A program made the position numbers and the translations under genes. A stretch of DNA of 42,076 nt, taken from the NCBI GenBank assembly GCA_031281345.1, contig JAITFN010000049.1, positions 1-42,076 of the forward strand, written 5' to 3'. Source of the stretch: Candidatus Fibrimonadaceae bacterium. GTDB taxonomy: Bacteria; Fibrobacterota; Fibrobacteria; Fibrobacterales; Fibrobacteraceae. Positions 30,849 to 39,144 of this stretch are shown here, piece by piece. Within the stretch, counting starts at the first letter, position 1. Every line of letters begins with the position of its first letter. The notes beneath the pieces are model-generated. The model did no database searches, had not been told where the DNA came from, and saw only the letters and a program-made list of their open reading frames with translations.

Positions 30849-31773
30849 TTCTCCATTAACTTACGCCCTCACAGCACTGCTCTGTGCAGCCTTGCTTTTC
30901 TCTTGTGCTCCAGAAGTTGATCCGTTACCTCCAACGAATGAACAAAACAACTCCTCCAGCACTAAGCAACCACCCTTGTCTCAACCAAATAGATCCAGCA
31001 GTTCAAGCCAAATTAACCAATCATCTCCAAATAGCTCACCCACGCAAAGCAGCTCAAGCAGTGTGCCAAAAAGCAGTTCAAGTGCGCAGAGCAGTTCAAG
31101 CAATGTGCCAAAAAGCAGTAGCAGCAGTTCTCTGGAACAGACTAATAATTGGCCAAGACTAAAGGGAAAGTGCGAGTGGAGCAAAAACCCAACAACCACA
31201 TCAAGAGGAGCAACTCCAAGCGGCGTTACGTTAGTAGATAATTCTAATATTTGTGGAGGCGCAAAAGTTGTGTATAAAAACGATTATGACGAAATCTGGC
31301 TAGCAAATTCTTATATTGATGAAGGCACACACTCAGGCATTAAAGCAACTGTAGACTGCCCTGAATACGAATACTATATTGAACCTATAGATTGCCCAGA
31401 TTTGGAAGTAAAAGCTGACGCAGATTATATAATAGAATGTAATGGCGGCTGGGAAGATGCCCAATGCGGTGGTGTTGCTAAAAAGACAGTTACTTTGGAA
31501 TTAGATGAATGCGTTGAAATAAATGTTATGGTCTATAATAATCAGTATGACCAAAGACCATTAGTAATGAGATGTGAAGTTAATGGAGTAACTGAAAAAG
31601 TATCACTAACTTTAGCATTCGATGGGAAAGCACAATCATTTACTGGTTCTTGGAATTGGAACGGTCCTATTAGCATAGGAACTATAAGGGCAGGCAATGA
31701 ATTCGGCGGTATCTTGTGTTTAACTGCTTTAAATGGTGCAACCGAAGTTAAATGTACTGGTCCTAGCCTGTAG
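30841..31773 (+). CDS. Ser-rich-linker lipoprotein of unknown function
   Basis: This 310-residue lipoprotein (signal ALTALLCAALLFSC) has a long Ser/Pro/Asn linker with repeated VPKSSSS units, then a Cys-rich beta-type domain of about 210 residues (KGKCEWSKNPTTTSRGATPS, NICGGAKVVYKNDYDEIWLA, and ending CLTALNGATEVKCTGP). No catalytic family is recognised; a carbohydrate-binding role would fit the linker type. Its start overlaps the stop of the short lipoprotein, so the two are cotranslated. The 3' end overlaps miaB by 45 bases, tail to tail. Confidence 0.75.
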   Translation: MINSPLTYALTALLCAALLFSCAPEVDPLPPTNEQNNSSSTKQPPLSQPNRSSSSSQINQSSPNSSPTQSSSSSVPKSSSSAQSSSSNVPKSSSSSSLEQTNNWPRLKGKCEWSKNPTTTSRGATPSGVTLVDNSNICGGAKVVYKNDYDEIWLANSYIDEGTHSGIKATVDCPEYEYYIEPIDCPDLEVKADADYIIECNGGWEDAQCGGVAKKTVTLELDECVEINVMVYNNQYDQRPLVMRCEVNGVTEKVSLTLAFDGKAQSFTGSWNWNGPISIGTIRAGNEFGGILCLTALNGATEVKCTGPSL

Positions 31774-33015
31774 CGTATGCCCCTTAAGGCCCTCAATAAC
31801 GCAGTCTACATACATACCCTCTTTAAAAGAGGGCTGTGCCGGAATTATCACCTTTTTGAAATTTCCGGTTTTCCCAATCCATTCACTGGAATTTCTGCGA
31901 GATAGTTTTTCCAGCAAAATTCTCTCTTGCCTGCCAAGCATAAGTTTTGCACGTTCAAGTGTTATGGAATGTTGCAAATCTATAACGCGCTGCAAGCGGG
32001 ATTTTTTTTCTTCTTCTGTAATCAATTCTTTTTCGCTCGCAGAAGGAGTACCCTCTCTTGGGCTATAAGCAAACATAAACGCACCATCAAACCTAGCCTC
32101 TTGCAAAAGCGAAAGGGTTTCTTTGAATTCTTCTTCTGTTTCGCCTGGATAGCCGCAGATGATATCCGTTGTTATGCCGTAAAGGGGGTTAAATGAACGC
32201 AGGGCCTCTGCGATGCTCAAGTATGCCTCTCTTGTGTATTGCCGCTTCATTTTTTTAAGCACCGAATTTGAACCGCTTTGAGCAGGCAAATGCACGTGGG
32301 GTGCTATTTTTTTTTCGCTCATCAAAAGAGCCAAAAGCTCACTTGTGTAGTGAATTGGGTGCGGACTAACAAAGCGGATTCTCTCTACACCTTTTATGCT
32401 TGCCACCTGTTTTAGCAATTCTGCAAAACTTAAACCCTTGTAGCGGTAGCCATTGACAGTTTGCCCCAAAAGCACAATTTCCGAAACTCCTGCCACTGTG
32501 GCTGACTCTATTTCTTTTAAAATAGAAGACGGCTCTCTGTATTGCTCCCTGCCACGTACGTAAGGTACAATGCAATAGGCACAACGCATATTGCAGCCGC
32601 TTTGAATGGCAATAAAGGCACTGTATTTATTTGTTAGCTTGGCAAAAGGGGTTTGCGGTGCAGGCTCAGTTTTTTGGAATAGAATTTCGGGGAGTTTCTG
32701 ATATTCATCGGGTGGCAGTATAAAATCCAAGAACGGCAGGTCTTTTAGCAAAGACTCTCCCCTATTCTTTGCCATACAGCCCAAAACACCTATTTTTAAG
32801 CCCTTATTCTCAGTTTTCAGTTTTTTGAGGTCCCAAATCCTCGCTATTGCGCTTTCTTCTGCCTTTGCTCTAACGGAGCAGGTATTTACCAAAATTATAT
32901 CGGCTTTTTCTGGCTTAAAAGCAGGAGATGCGCCATTAAGCTCTAAAATCGCAGCTAAACGAGCAGAATCATACTCGTTCATTTGGCAACCATAAGATAT
33001 TACAAAATAGTTCAA
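31729..33015 (-). CDS. miaB: tRNA-2-methylthio-N6-dimethylallyladenosine synthase
   Basis: MiaB adds a methylthio group to i6A37 of tRNAs reading UNN codons. The N-terminal domain has the three cluster cysteines in ISYGCQMNEYDS, VNTCSVRAKAEES and LGCMAKNRG. The radical SAM motif is SGCNMRCAYCIVPYVRGRE. Later segments (LLGQTVNGYRYKG, FVSPHP, TDIICGYPGETEEEF) and a C-terminal TRAM domain complete the family layout. The 428 residues are normal. It is transcribed away from the Pro-Ala-rich outer-membrane gene, with an 83-base divergent promoter region. Confidence 0.97.
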   Translation of the reverse strand: MNYFVISYGCQMNEYDSARLAAILELNGASPAFKPEKADIILVNTCSVRAKAEESAIARIWDLKKLKTENKGLKIGVLGCMAKNRGESLLKDLPFLDFILPPDEYQKLPEILFQKTEPAPQTPFAKLTNKYSAFIAIQSGCNMRCAYCIVPYVRGREQYREPSSILKEIESATVAGVSEIVLLGQTVNGYRYKGLSFAELLKQVASIKGVERIRFVSPHPIHYTSELLALLMSEKKIAPHVHLPAQSGSNSVLKKMKRQYTREAYLSIAEALRSFNPLYGITTDIICGYPGETEEEFKETLSLLQEARFDGAFMFAYSPREGTPSASEKELITEEEKKSRLQRVIDLQHSITLERAKLMLGRQERILLEKLSRRNSSEWIGKTGNFKKVIIPAQPSFKEGMYVDCVIEGLKGHTLQARTSTFNFGCTI

Positions 33016-33038
33016 GGAAGGGTTAATCTAGAAATCAC

Positions 33039-33067
33039 TTGCATTATTCCCATAATTTTTCTATATT
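33039..33067 (+). promoter_or_regulatory. Sigma-70 promoter, TTGCAT-N17-TATATT
   Basis: TTGCAT (33039-33044) and TATATT (33062-33067) have a 17-base spacer. A ribosome site AAGGAG lies before the ATG at 33099. The -10 again sits in TTTTTCTATATT. Confidence 0.8.
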
Positions 33068-33098
33068 AGAACCTCGTACCCTAAAAGGAGATTTGTTG

Positions 33099-35135
33099 AT
33101 GAACAAGAGTTTAAAACCTGTTATTATTGCGGTTCTTGTTGTTTTTGGTGTCGCCAATGCTCAAAAACCACCTGTTAAAGTTACCCCTCCAAAAGTGGAA
33201 GTAACTGCCCCCAAAGCAGAAGCACCTGCTGCACCAAAAGTAGAAGTGACTGCTCCAAAAGTAGAAGTGCCAGCCACTCCTAAAGCGGCAGCGGCAGCAG
33301 CAGCTCCAGCAGCAGCGGCAGCGGCACAAGCAGTAGCTCCAGCAGCAACTCCTGCAGCAACACCAGCTCCTGCGGCAGCACCAGCTCCTGCAGCTGCACC
33401 TACAGCAGCAGCTCCAGCGGCAACTCCAGCTCCAGCAGCAACACCAGCTCCTGCGGCAGCACCAGCTCCGGCAGCTGCACCTAAAGCAGCAGCCCCAGCG
33501 GCAACTCCTGCGCCTGCGGCAACTCCAGCTCCAGCAGCAACTCCTGCTCCTGCGGCAGCACCAGCTCCGGCAGCCGCACCTAAAGCAGCAGCCCCTGCGG
33601 CAACTCCAGCTCCAGCAGCAACTCCTGCTCCTGCGGCAGCTCCTGTTCCAGCAGCTGCACCTAAAGCAGCAGTTCCAGCAACAACACCTGCACCAGCAGC
33701 AACTCCTGCTCCTGCGGCAACTCCAGTTCCAGCAACTGCACCTAAAGCAGCAGTTCCAGCAACAACACCCGCGCCTGCAGCAATTCCTGCTCCTGCGGCA
33801 ACTCCTGCTCCTGCAGCTGCACCCAAAGCAGCAGTTCCAGCAACAACACCCGCACCTGCAACAACTCCTGCTCCTGCGGCAACTCCCGCTCCAGCAGCTG
33901 CACCTAAAGCAGCAGCTCCAGCAACAACACCTGCCCCTGCGGCAACTGCACCTAAAGCAGATTCAGCAGCAGCACAAGTTCAAGCTCCTAAAGATAGCTC
34001 CATTGTTTTACTTATTGGAGAACCAAAAAAGAAAAAAAGAAGAAGCAGCAACCCTCCAAAAAATGACTTTGCCATTGTGGATGTTCCTGCGAATTTTGAA
34101 ATTCAAGCCAGAAAAGTTATGCCTATAAGTTCTTCTGATTGGGGCGATGATAACTTGGACACTTGGTGGGGCAGGGCAAACCTTATGGTTTTAACTGAAT
34201 CCGAAAATTTTGTTGGAAAAATACATTTGCGCATGTATCCTGGTCAGTTTTACGGCAAGCCAGCCACAACATCACAAATAGATGGCCGTCCAGCAGACCG
34301 TTATGGCAACAAAGAACTTAGAGATGCATTCCTTCTTTACGAGGCTTGGGCTTGGCACAGAGGCGACTATGTAAACATTAAATTAGGTCGCTGGGATAAT
34401 ACCACACGCTTTGGAAGCAAAACCTATGGTGGCTATATAGATGCCAAAAAAGACAGGAACTTCGACCCAACAAGGAACATTAGCTTAAGAGAAGCTGGTT
34501 TTATGAGCACCTATGCACCAGAGAACGCCGTGCAATTTGGCTTCAATAATTTCTCCGAAAATATCTCCTTGGATATAGCCTTGATCAGCGGTGATAACCA
34601 CTTGAACAGAGGTGATTTGCGCGTATATTTTGCCTTTAAAGACCTTGCCGGTTTGGAAAATGTGGATATAGGCCTTGGATATCGCTCCAATCTGTTTGAC
34701 GAAATTTACAATAAAAGAGGGGATGTTACCCACACTGTAGATTTTGGATTCCGTATGCCGCTAGTTAAAGAAGTCAACATTTTGAAGAGCCTTCACCTAT
34801 TTGGCGAAGTAGCTTTAATTGGCTTGAACGACCAAATTGGCACTTTAGAACGTGACGACGGAGGCGAAAGCCCAAATGAATGCAATCCTGCTTTCCCCAT
34901 ACTAGGAGGCTTGGATTTCACCCTTTACCGTGGTTTGGATAAAGTTGTGCTTGAATTTGAGTACGATGGCAAACGCAAAGACCAAGTTCCAAAAGAGCAC
35001 GTGAAAAACGTATTGGGTTCTATATATTTCCAAAAGAAACTCAACGACCGCTTCACTCTTAACTTAGGTATCCAGAGCGAAAACGACTCAAGAGACATAT
35101 CTTATGCCGCTCGTTTACAGGGTAGAATAAACTAA
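33099..35135 (+). CDS. Outer-membrane protein with long Pro-Ala repeat and barrel-like C-terminus
   Basis: After a signal peptide (LKPVIIAVLVVFGVANA) comes about 285 residues of Ala/Pro/Thr/Lys low-complexity sequence with a unit of about 27 residues (APKAAAPAATPAPAATPAPA). This probably spans the periplasm or reaches peptidoglycan. A short basic patch (EPKKKKRRSSNPPKND) follows, then about 370 residues with alternating strands and aromatic pairs (WWGRANLMVLTESENFVG, WAWHRGDYVNIKLGRWDN, FTLNLGIQSENDS), which read as an outer-membrane beta barrel. I start at 33099, with AAGGAG upstream. The exact family is not recognised. Confidence 0.75.
   Translation: MNKSLKPVIIAVLVVFGVANAQKPPVKVTPPKVEVTAPKAEAPAAPKVEVTAPKVEVPATPKAAAAAAAPAAAAAAQAVAPAATPAATPAPAAAPAPAAAPTAAAPAATPAPAATPAPAAAPAPAAAPKAAAPAATPAPAATPAPAATPAPAAAPAPAAAPKAAAPAATPAPAATPAPAAAPVPAAAPKAAVPATTPAPAATPAPAATPVPATAPKAAVPATTPAPAAIPAPAATPAPAAAPKAAVPATTPAPATTPAPAATPAPAAAPKAAAPATTPAPAATAPKADSAAAQVQAPKDSSIVLLIGEPKKKKRRSSNPPKNDFAIVDVPANFEIQARKVMPISSSDWGDDNLDTWWGRANLMVLTESENFVGKIHLRMYPGQFYGKPATTSQIDGRPADRYGNKELRDAFLLYEAWAWHRGDYVNIKLGRWDNTTRFGSKTYGGYIDAKKDRNFDPTRNISLREAGFMSTYAPENAVQFGFNNFSENISLDIALISGDNHLNRGDLRVYFAFKDLAGLENVDIGLGYRSNLFDEIYNKRGDVTHTVDFGFRMPLVKEVNILKSLHLFGEVALIGLNDQIGTLERDDGGESPNECNPAFPILGGLDFTLYRGLDKVVLEFEYDGKRKDQVPKEHVKNVLGSIYFQKKLNDRFTLNLGIQSENDSRDISYAARLQGRIN
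33285..33960 (+). repeat. Tandem Pro-Ala repeat, about 81-base unit
   Basis: Five to six imperfect copies of a 27-residue unit that begins APKAA and contains TPAPAATPAPAA. The reverse strand also reads open here as an Ala/Gly-rich ORF, which is a composition artefact. Confidence 0.85.
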
Positions 35136-35145
35136 ATGAAAACCC

Positions 35146-35216
35146 TGGCCTATAGTGTAGTGGTAGCACAACAGATTCTGACTCTGTTTGCCTAGGTTCG
35201 AGTCCTGGTAGGCCAA
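35146..35216 (+). tRNA. tRNA-Gln (anticodon CUG)
   Basis: A full cloverleaf can be drawn. The acceptor stem TGGCCTA pairs with TAGGCCA, the anticodon stem ACAGA pairs with TCTGT around loop TTCTGAC (anticodon CTG), and the T arm is CTAGG-TTCGAGT-CCTGG. The discriminator is A and CCA is not encoded. It ends only 5 bases before the next gene's ATG. Confidence 0.95.
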
Positions 35217-35221
35217 TACTG

Positions 35222-36430
35222 ATGGACCTAGGTAGTATTTTAATTCTTGCCGCTTCGGCGGCACTCTTGCTTTTAGCTTTTATTTATTCCCTTATAGGGC
35301 ATGTTTTTCGTTTAACACGCAAAACAGAAACCGAGCTAAACGATATCCTTGGGAGTGCAGATTTCGAAGAAATTGTTTTTCAAGGCCGCTTTGTGCCTTG
35401 CCTTGTAGCTTTTGCTCTTTTGGATTTGAAATTCGCAGATTATCTTTGCTACACCTGGCTTGCTTTGCTTTTTGGCATATATGTTTTAATTTTCTTTATC
35501 CCCGAAATTCTAGCGCTCAGGTTTCCGGATTCCCTTTTAAAATTCTGCATAAAAGCCTATAAAGTTCTCAAATACATTTTTTGGCCAAGCGCAAAAATCA
35601 AATTGCTTTTGCAAAAATTATTCTTGAGCATTTTGGGCTATGATAGCAGGCTGTCTTTTTTGCCAGAATCCATGCAAGCGGCTATGAACAACGAAAGTTC
35701 TCCCTCTGCTTTGGAAGAAGAAGAAAAGCAGATGATTAGAAATATATTTGATTTTGGAGACACTCCCGTGCGGGAAATAATGACTCCTCGCGTTGAAATG
35801 CACGCCATAGACGTTCAAACCCCGCTCCCAGATGTTATAAAACTCCTCAACAGCGAAAGGTACAGCCGCTTGCCTGTGTATTCGGGTTCCATAGACAACA
35901 TAATAGGCATTCTCTCCAACAGAGAATTTTTAGAGTGGTACACCGAGAGATCGCACGAACCTTTTGATTTGGAAAAACTAGCGCGTCCCGCTCTTTTTGT
36001 GCCAACAGGAAAAAGGCTAGACTCTCTTTTGCACGAGCTTAGGGAAAGCAATAACCATTTGGTTATAGTTGTTGACGAATACGGAGGCACGGCGGGACTT
36101 GCCACTATGGAAGATATTTTAGAAGAGATAGTGGGCGAAATAAATGATGAAGACGATTCAGAAGAAGATATGGGCTTTGTTAAATTACCGTCTGGGCAAT
36201 ATATGCTAGACCCTCTGATTACCCTTTCTGATTTGGAAGACCGCATGGGCATTCATTTTGAAATAGAGGAAGACGAGCATATAGAAACCCTTTCTGGGCT
36301 TATACAGCACACCTTGGGCTCTTTGCCCCAAATTGGAACCACAGTTCAAATTCAGGGCTATACATTTAGGGTTAAAAAAATGGACGGCACTAAAATGGAA
36401 GAAGTCATTTTGGAAACTGAATTTAAATGA
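35222..36430 (+). CDS. CorC/HlyC-type CBS-domain membrane protein
   Basis: This family (CNNM/CorC, often called hemolysin-like) is linked to magnesium and cobalt transport. Membrane segments lie at about residues 5-27 and 70-100 (CYTWLALLFGIYVLIFFIP). A cytosolic pair of CBS domains starts at VREIMTPRVEMHAI and includes YSRLPVYSGSIDNIIGIL and the segment VIVVDEYGGTAGLATMEDIL. A C-terminal CorC domain ends the protein. The N-terminal DUF21 part looks shorter than usual. The ATG is 5 bases after tRNA-Gln, and the only possible ribosome site (GGTAGG) lies inside the tRNA's 3' half. Confidence 0.88.
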   Translation: MDLGSILILAASAALLLLAFIYSLIGHVFRLTRKTETELNDILGSADFEEIVFQGRFVPCLVAFALLDLKFADYLCYTWLALLFGIYVLIFFIPEILALRFPDSLLKFCIKAYKVLKYIFWPSAKIKLLLQKLFLSILGYDSRLSFLPESMQAAMNNESSPSALEEEEKQMIRNIFDFGDTPVREIMTPRVEMHAIDVQTPLPDVIKLLNSERYSRLPVYSGSIDNIIGILSNREFLEWYTERSHEPFDLEKLARPALFVPTGKRLDSLLHELRESNNHLVIVVDEYGGTAGLATMEDILEEIVGEINDEDDSEEDMGFVKLPSGQYMLDPLITLSDLEDRMGIHFEIEEDEHIETLSGLIQHTLGSLPQIGTTVQIQGYTFRVKKMDGTKMEEVILETEFK

Positions 36431-36447
36431 AAATATCACTTTATTTT

Positions 36448-36476
36448 GTTAAAATTCGGTTAAAATTTGGTTAAAA
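36448..36476. promoter_or_regulatory. Three GTTAAAA repeats at exact 11-base spacing
   Basis: GTTAAAA occurs at 36448, 36459 and 36470, one per helical turn, about 80 bases upstream of the first GH45 gene. A TATATT box lies at 36522-36527, without a good -35. The array could be a regulator-binding site for the GH45 operon, or A-tract bending DNA. Confidence 0.5.
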
Positions 36477-36556
36477 CCCGATTTTTTTGCTAAAAAATGA
36501 GTTTTTGCGGAATAAATAATATATATTAGTAGAGATATTTAAATTATGGGGGCTGT

Positions 36557-39133
36557 ATGAAAAAAGGGCCAGAAGTTTTATTTTTGGTTGTTTTCGCAGT
36601 GTGCGTGGCTTTTTTCGCTTGTACCGATGAAAAAGAGGAACCTGGTGTTGACACCAGTTCCAGCGAAGGAACTTCTCATTCAAGCAGTTCAAGTACCCTT
36701 GGTACTTCCAGCAATTCTGGGGTAAATTCCAGCGATTCGCAAAACCAAGAATCTAGCAGCTCTGGCGGCGTAATAGGCGAGTCTAGCAATTCACAAGACC
36801 AAAGCTCCGCAGACGGCATTTCTTCATCTTCGCCTTCGTCTTCTTCTCCTTCGTCTTCCTCAGTATCCAGCAGTTCCCACACTCCTGAGGTAACCGACCC
36901 CGGTGCAAATTGCGCTTACCAACCAACTTGGTGCGGTGGAATATCTTTTGATAAAGTGAAAAAAACAAGTATGGATGCAGCTGATGTAGGCGCTACAGAT
37001 AAAGGTCAAGAGCGTCCTAATTGCATATATGCAACAGCAATTACGCAAATCGGAAACGAAAGTGCTGGAATTTCTATAAATGGCAGGCAGTTCGCAACTG
37101 GTTCCGCTTCAAGATGCGGTGGCGGTGAATGGGGCGATGCCACCGCCTGCGCCACAAAATTCTCCAGCGTAGCAAAAGTGGACGGCGGCTATTATATTTA
37201 CATTCCAGATTGGGCAGGGCAAAAATTCCAAACAACGGGAGGTCAACCCTCTTGCCCCAGCACTCCAACTCCTGGTGCTAGCAGTTCTTCTAGAGCCTCT
37301 TCTTCTTCCGCAGGCTCAAACACAGGTGCTTGCGTGGAGCCTATGAATGGTCTTCCTCCTAATGGCACAAAATCTTGTATTAAAGTAGGCTCTAAATGCT
37401 ATACATGCAATCCAGACCGTGGCAATGAATGTTCCCAAGGCTGGATTTGGCAAGGCGGCAATGTAAGCGATCAGTATTGGTATAAAGAAGTTTCTTGCAC
37501 AGAAAACAGCGGAGTCACTCCCACATATAATTTAACGTGCACTGGTTTAGCTGCAACAGGAATTGCAGGAACTGCAATAACGCAGCCAAGCGTAAAATGC
37601 AATGGCGATAACGCCTCTGCTACCTTTAGCGGTGCACCTACTAATTGGAATAGTCCCACCACAGGTACTTACAATGTGAGCGCAACGGCAAATTGCGGCG
37701 GAAACAAAACCGTTAGCTGTGGAACGCTAACAGTCAGCGCAGCCCCTTCAACCGACCAGCTCACTTGCACAGGGCTTGCTCAAACAGGTGTTGCAGGAAC
37801 TGCAATAACACAGCCAACCGTTAAATGCGGCACCAACACGGTAACCAGCGGTCTCACTTGGACAAATGCGCCAACTTGGACTAACCCCACCGCCAACAAC
37901 TACACTGTATCGGTTGCGGCAACTTGCGGAGGAAGCAGCAAAACGGCAAGTTGTGGCACATTGAAAGTTAGCCCCAAATTGACCTGCGGCAATCCATCGC
38001 CAGCAAATGTAACCGCTGGCACTAATGTAACTCCACCGACCGTGACTTGTGGCAGCACCAATGTTGCTACTGCAAATGTCTCTTGGAGCGGAAACCCTAC
38101 TTATTGGAGCTCTCCAGAGTCAGGTACCTATAACAACATTAAAGCAACGGCAAATACTGGGGATTGCAGTGGTCAAACTGCAACTTGCGGCACATTGACG
38201 GTTGGCAACAAACTCACGTGTGGCAATATTGCGCAAACAATAACAGTTGGGCAAACTCCTACCAAGGCATCAAATTTGGTGACCTGCGGCTCCACCAATG
38301 TCACCAGTGGTATAACTTGGAACCCAACCTCCGTAGGCGGCGCAATTAACACAGCACAGACAATTAACAATATAACTGCAACGGCGAGCTGTGGCGGTAG
38401 CAATCAAACAGCTACTTGCACAGGTTCAATAGTAGTTAATGCTCAAAGCACCACTCCAAGTTCTTCAAGCACAGGCGGTGGCGGTGGCAGCTATACGCCA
38501 AAATCACCAGGAAGTTCAACTGCAAAAACAACTCAGTATTGGGATGCTTGCAAACCAAGTTGCGGCTGGAGCGGCAAAGGCGGCTTGAGAGCCAGCAGTT
38601 GCAATATAACAGGTGGCGGCAAAGCCAAGAACGATGAAGCAAGTGCATGCAGCAATGGAAACTCATATACATGCATGGACCAAGCTCCTTGGAAAGTAGG
38701 CAATGTGAGCTTTGGTTATGCCGCGATTAATATGGGTGATTGCGGCGACTGCTACCAGTTGGATTTCCCCAACGGGCATGTTATGGTTGTTATGAAGAGC
38801 AATATTGGAAACTTAAACGAAGGTGCTGCATTTGACATTATGATACCAGGTGGTGGTGCTGGCGATTTTGATGCTTTAACAAAGCAGGTTCAAAATAGCG
38901 GCATAAGCAATCCAGACATGGGTAACCGCTATGGTGGGTTTAGGCTTGCTTGCAACAATTCTGTAAGCTGCGTAAAGCAAAAATGCGATGCAACTTTCAA
39001 AAACCTTCCGGATTTGAGAGCTGGTTGCAACTGGTATGCAGACAATTTAGGCACTAACAATGCGAGCTTTGACAACCCAACTGTCAAGTATCAGAAGGTC
39101 ACTTGCCCATCGGAATTAACAGGTAAGTATTAG
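36557..39133 (+). CDS. GH45 endoglucanase lipoprotein, multidomain (first of three)
   Basis: This surface lipoprotein (signal FLVVFAVCVAFFAC) should cut beta-1,4-glucan. A Ser-rich linker leads into a Cys-containing module (about 117-232), a second linker, a 55-residue Cys module with CYTCNPDRGNE (about 257-313), and four Cys-bearing Ig-like repeats (about 324-631, each starting LTC). The GH45 domain starts near residue 655: TTQYWDACKPSCGWSGKGG holds the catalytic Asp of the YWD motif, and FDIMIPGGGAGDFD holds the second (equivalent to Asp121 of Humicola Cel45A). RYGGF, AGCNWYADN and a final CPSEL also match that enzyme. The third loop Asp of Cel45A appears as Asn. It is 858 residues, and the next GH45 gene starts 11 bases downstream. 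Confidence 0.9.
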   Translation: MKKGPEVLFLVVFAVCVAFFACTDEKEEPGVDTSSSEGTSHSSSSSTLGTSSNSGVNSSDSQNQESSSSGGVIGESSNSQDQSSADGISSSSPSSSSPSSSSVSSSSHTPEVTDPGANCAYQPTWCGGISFDKVKKTSMDAADVGATDKGQERPNCIYATAITQIGNESAGISINGRQFATGSASRCGGGEWGDATACATKFSSVAKVDGGYYIYIPDWAGQKFQTTGGQPSCPSTPTPGASSSSRASSSSAGSNTGACVEPMNGLPPNGTKSCIKVGSKCYTCNPDRGNECSQGWIWQGGNVSDQYWYKEVSCTENSGVTPTYNLTCTGLAATGIAGTAITQPSVKCNGDNASATFSGAPTNWNSPTTGTYNVSATANCGGNKTVSCGTLTVSAAPSTDQLTCTGLAQTGVAGTAITQPTVKCGTNTVTSGLTWTNAPTWTNPTANNYTVSVAATCGGSSKTASCGTLKVSPKLTCGNPSPANVTAGTNVTPPTVTCGSTNVATANVSWSGNPTYWSSPESGTYNNIKATANTGDCSGQTATCGTLTVGNKLTCGNIAQTITVGQTPTKASNLVTCGSTNVTSGITWNPTSVGGAINTAQTINNITATASCGGSNQTATCTGSIVVNAQSTTPSSSSTGGGGGSYTPKSPGSSTAKTTQYWDACKPSCGWSGKGGLRASSCNITGGGKAKNDEASACSNGNSYTCMDQAPWKVGNVSFGYAAINMGDCGDCYQLDFPNGHVMVVMKSNIGNLNEGAAFDIMIPGGGAGDFDALTKQVQNSGISNPDMGNRYGGFRLACNNSVSCVKQKCDATFKNLPDLRAGCNWYADNLGTNNASFDNPTVKYQKVTCPSELTGKY

Positions 39134-39144
39134 GAGATTGTAGT

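Noticed and set aside
33161-33826. Leftward Ala/Gly-rich 221-codon ORF
   Set aside because: Exact antisense of the Pro-Ala repeat; open only because of biased codons.
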